This document shows, piece after piece, positions 20,834 through 21,606 of a DNA stretch of 21,606 nucleotides. Position numbers and translations under genes: made by a program. Numbering within the stretch: the first letter of the stretch is position 1; each line of letters opens with the position of its first letter. This stretch comes from a virus: the IMG/VR virus record IMGVR_UViG_3300047668_000237, positions 1-21,606 of that record; one strand, 5' to 3'. The notes below the pieces were generated by a model. The model did not search any database. It saw nothing but the letters and a program-made list of their open reading frames with translations, and was not told the DNA's origin.

Positions 20834-21157
20834 TTAACACCCAGCCTCCCGCTTCAAATGCTCCCACACACCCCACTGTTCCTCACTCCACTTAGAATTA
20901 ACAGTATTTAAAAAACTAGAACAATCCTTATTTTCAATAGGCAACGAAACAAAAGCATCCCCAATCTGCACAGTATTCGCCCCAGTCAACGGATGGAACT
21001 GCTTATCCGGTTTCTCAACCTCCCCATCAGGCCACAACATAACAAAACCCGCAACTAAACCAGCCAAAGCAGCCCCCACCGCACCAACCGCCTTCAAGAT
21101 ACGCTTCAAACTAGCTTCCCAAACGTCTGCTCTATCAGCAACATCCTCAATACTCAT
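20834..21157 (-). CDS. Small single-pass membrane protein, 107 aa
   Basis: I choose ATG 21155-21157 (MSIEDVADRADVWEASLKRI) because GGAG lies 6 nt upstream; an upstream TTG start would use that Shine-Dalgarno sequence as coding. Residues about 1-20 form an amphipathic acidic helix, residues 22-43 a Gly/Ala-rich membrane helix (KAVGAVGAALAGLVAGFVML) ending in WP. Then comes a short soluble domain with two Cys near the C-terminus (DCSSFL and EAGC). It could be a holin-like or other membrane effector of the lysis stage, consistent with the neighbouring coiled-coil membrane protein, but no family is recognised. The coding strand is G/T-rich compared with the main operon, hinting at a different origin. 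It is the first complete gene of the minus-strand run in this window. Confidence 0.65.
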   Translation of the reverse strand: MSIEDVADRADVWEASLKRILKAVGAVGAALAGLVAGFVMLWPDGEVEKPDKQFHPLTGANTVQIGDAFVSLPIENKDCSSFLNTVNSKWSEEQWGVWEHLKREAGC

Positions 21158-21249
21158 AAAAAACTCCAATAAAAAAATCTATCACCACCGGACTAGGCTA
21201 TAGTAATAATACCACAACCCCCAAATGCTACACCACCTCGCCGCTAACA

Positions 21250-21326
21250 ACGGTTTGATCGCCCGTCAGAGGGGCTACTGCCCTCGTATCCAGACACGAC
21301 GGCCCAACAAATTGGGGGGTACGAGG
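21250..21326. other. Cluster of inverted repeats (candidate structured RNA or packaging/regulatory site)
   Basis: The pairs seen are ACGG/CCGT (21250-21253 with 21263-21266), GAGGG/CCCTC (21269-21273 with 21281-21285), CCGTC/GACGG (21263-21267 with 21298-21302) and a 10-bp stem CCTCGTATCC/GGGTACGAGG (21282-21291 with 21317-21326, one G-T pair). Several are mutually exclusive because they share arms. Strand and function are undetermined. Confidence 0.45.
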
Positions 21327-21546
21327 CGACCAGCACAGAGAGGCTAGGTCAACGGCAAGCGAGGCCACAAACACGCGGAGGCCAGGGCATAAACCCTACA
21401 CAAACACACCCCCCAACCACACACAACAAACACTAGAACCAAACTACCCAAAGAATAGATAATCACTATATCTAAGTGGGGGGGTCTCGGCACATACCGG
21501 GGTTTAGCGAACGGCCACAGCCCAAACCCACCCCCCTGAGGCAAGA

Positions 21547-21606
21547 CTATTTCTTATGTCCTGGGGTATCTGCCTCATGCGTTGTTCGTGGGCTTGTGTC
21601 CTGGGT
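21547..21606 (-). CDS. Possible C-terminal end of an upstream gene
   Basis: On the minus strand, one frame is open from the window edge to TAG at 21547-21549 and reads TQDTSPRTTHEADTPGHKK. It is hydrophilic and looks like a plausible protein tail. A second frame is also open from the edge, to about 21507, so the choice is weakly supported. No function can be given. Confidence 0.25.
   Translation of the reverse strand, partial: TQDTSPRTTHEADTPGHKK

Larger units (their letters stand above)
21158..21606. other. GC-rich, strand-asymmetric mostly noncoding region
   Basis: About 450 nt without a convincing complete gene. The plus strand is C/A-rich with few G between about 21376 and 21440, making the minus strand G/T-rich. 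The region also has G-runs or C-runs at 21314-21319, 21409-21414, 21478-21484 and 21521-21536. The last, on the minus strand, is a near-quadruplex G6-T-G3-TTT-G3 followed by GG. Inverted repeats at 21250-21326 are listed separately. Such a stretch upstream of terminase could hold a packaging site, a late promoter or a regulatory RNA; I see no clear promoter, tRNA or terminator. TGTCCTGGG occurs twice, 40 nt apart, at 21557-21565 and 21597-21605. Confidence 0.6.

Noticed and set aside
21240-21330. tRNA gene suggested by GGTTTGATC resembling a T-loop
   Set aside because: The flanking bases do not form a 5-bp T-stem, and no acceptor, D or anticodon arms can be built around it.
21344-21544. 66-aa minus-strand frame starting at TTG in the GC-rich end region
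   Set aside because: Its Val/Leu/Cys-rich sequence follows directly from the G/T-rich base composition; there is no good start or Shine-Dalgarno site.
21557-21605. Direct repeat TGTCCTGGG 40 nt apart as an attachment or terminal repeat
   Set aside because: Nine bases repeated once at a window edge is too short to support an attachment site, terminal repeat or array; kept only as a note. No CRISPR-like array is seen in the window.

Overview
The window reads as the late, structural part of an uncultured tailed-phage genome. Every gene I can support lies on the minus strand, so the window is transcribed from right (about 21.2 kb) to left (position 1). Genes are packed with overlaps or gaps of a few bases. 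The body is AT-rich (sampled lines run about 30-38% G+C). I see a large terminase, a portal, a scaffold, an HK97-type major capsid protein, and a run of very large virion proteins. I see no tape-measure, tail-tube, sheath or baseplate genes. This fits a short-tailed (podovirus-like) phage, and the protein style resembles marine environmental phages. The host cannot be named from this sequence.

Layout in transcription order. 21158-21606 is mostly noncoding, GC-rich, strand-asymmetric DNA with strong inverted repeats. 20834-21157 and 20315-20794 encode two small membrane-anchored proteins. 20193-20315 is a 40-aa acidic Cys-containing protein. 18273-20183 is the large terminase, with ATPase and nuclease motifs and an HTH-like N-terminus. 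16466-18259 is the portal, followed by a small Gln/Asn-rich protein. 7805-16051 encodes a 2748-aa giant protein. Next come a 387-aa protein, a 679-aa lysozyme plus peptidoglycan-binding protein, and a 442-aa protein. Together these four look like a DNA-ejection set of internal virion proteins. A near-consensus sigma70-type promoter at 3254-3281 then drives the scaffold and major capsid genes through an 85-nt structured leader. Downstream are a GC-rich hairpin, a 35-aa Lys-rich mini-protein and four small appendage or tail-type proteins. The last of these is cut by the window edge and is much richer in G+C.

How it fits together: terminase and portal package DNA into a shell built by scaffold and coat. 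The extra promoter plus the hairpin after the coat gene would give coat and scaffold more transcript than the neighbouring genes. The ejection set, including a cell-wall-cutting enzyme, would travel in the virion and enter the host with the DNA.

The most unusual item is a candidate ADP-ribosyltransferase-like module (about residues 1290-1450) inside the giant virion protein. It suggests a host-modifying activity delivered with the genome. Other points worth checking are the switch-like scaffold leader, small genes around 1410-1569 and 20193-20315 that length-filtered calling would miss, a same-frame TGA between two tail-end genes, and the structured noncoding region at the right end.
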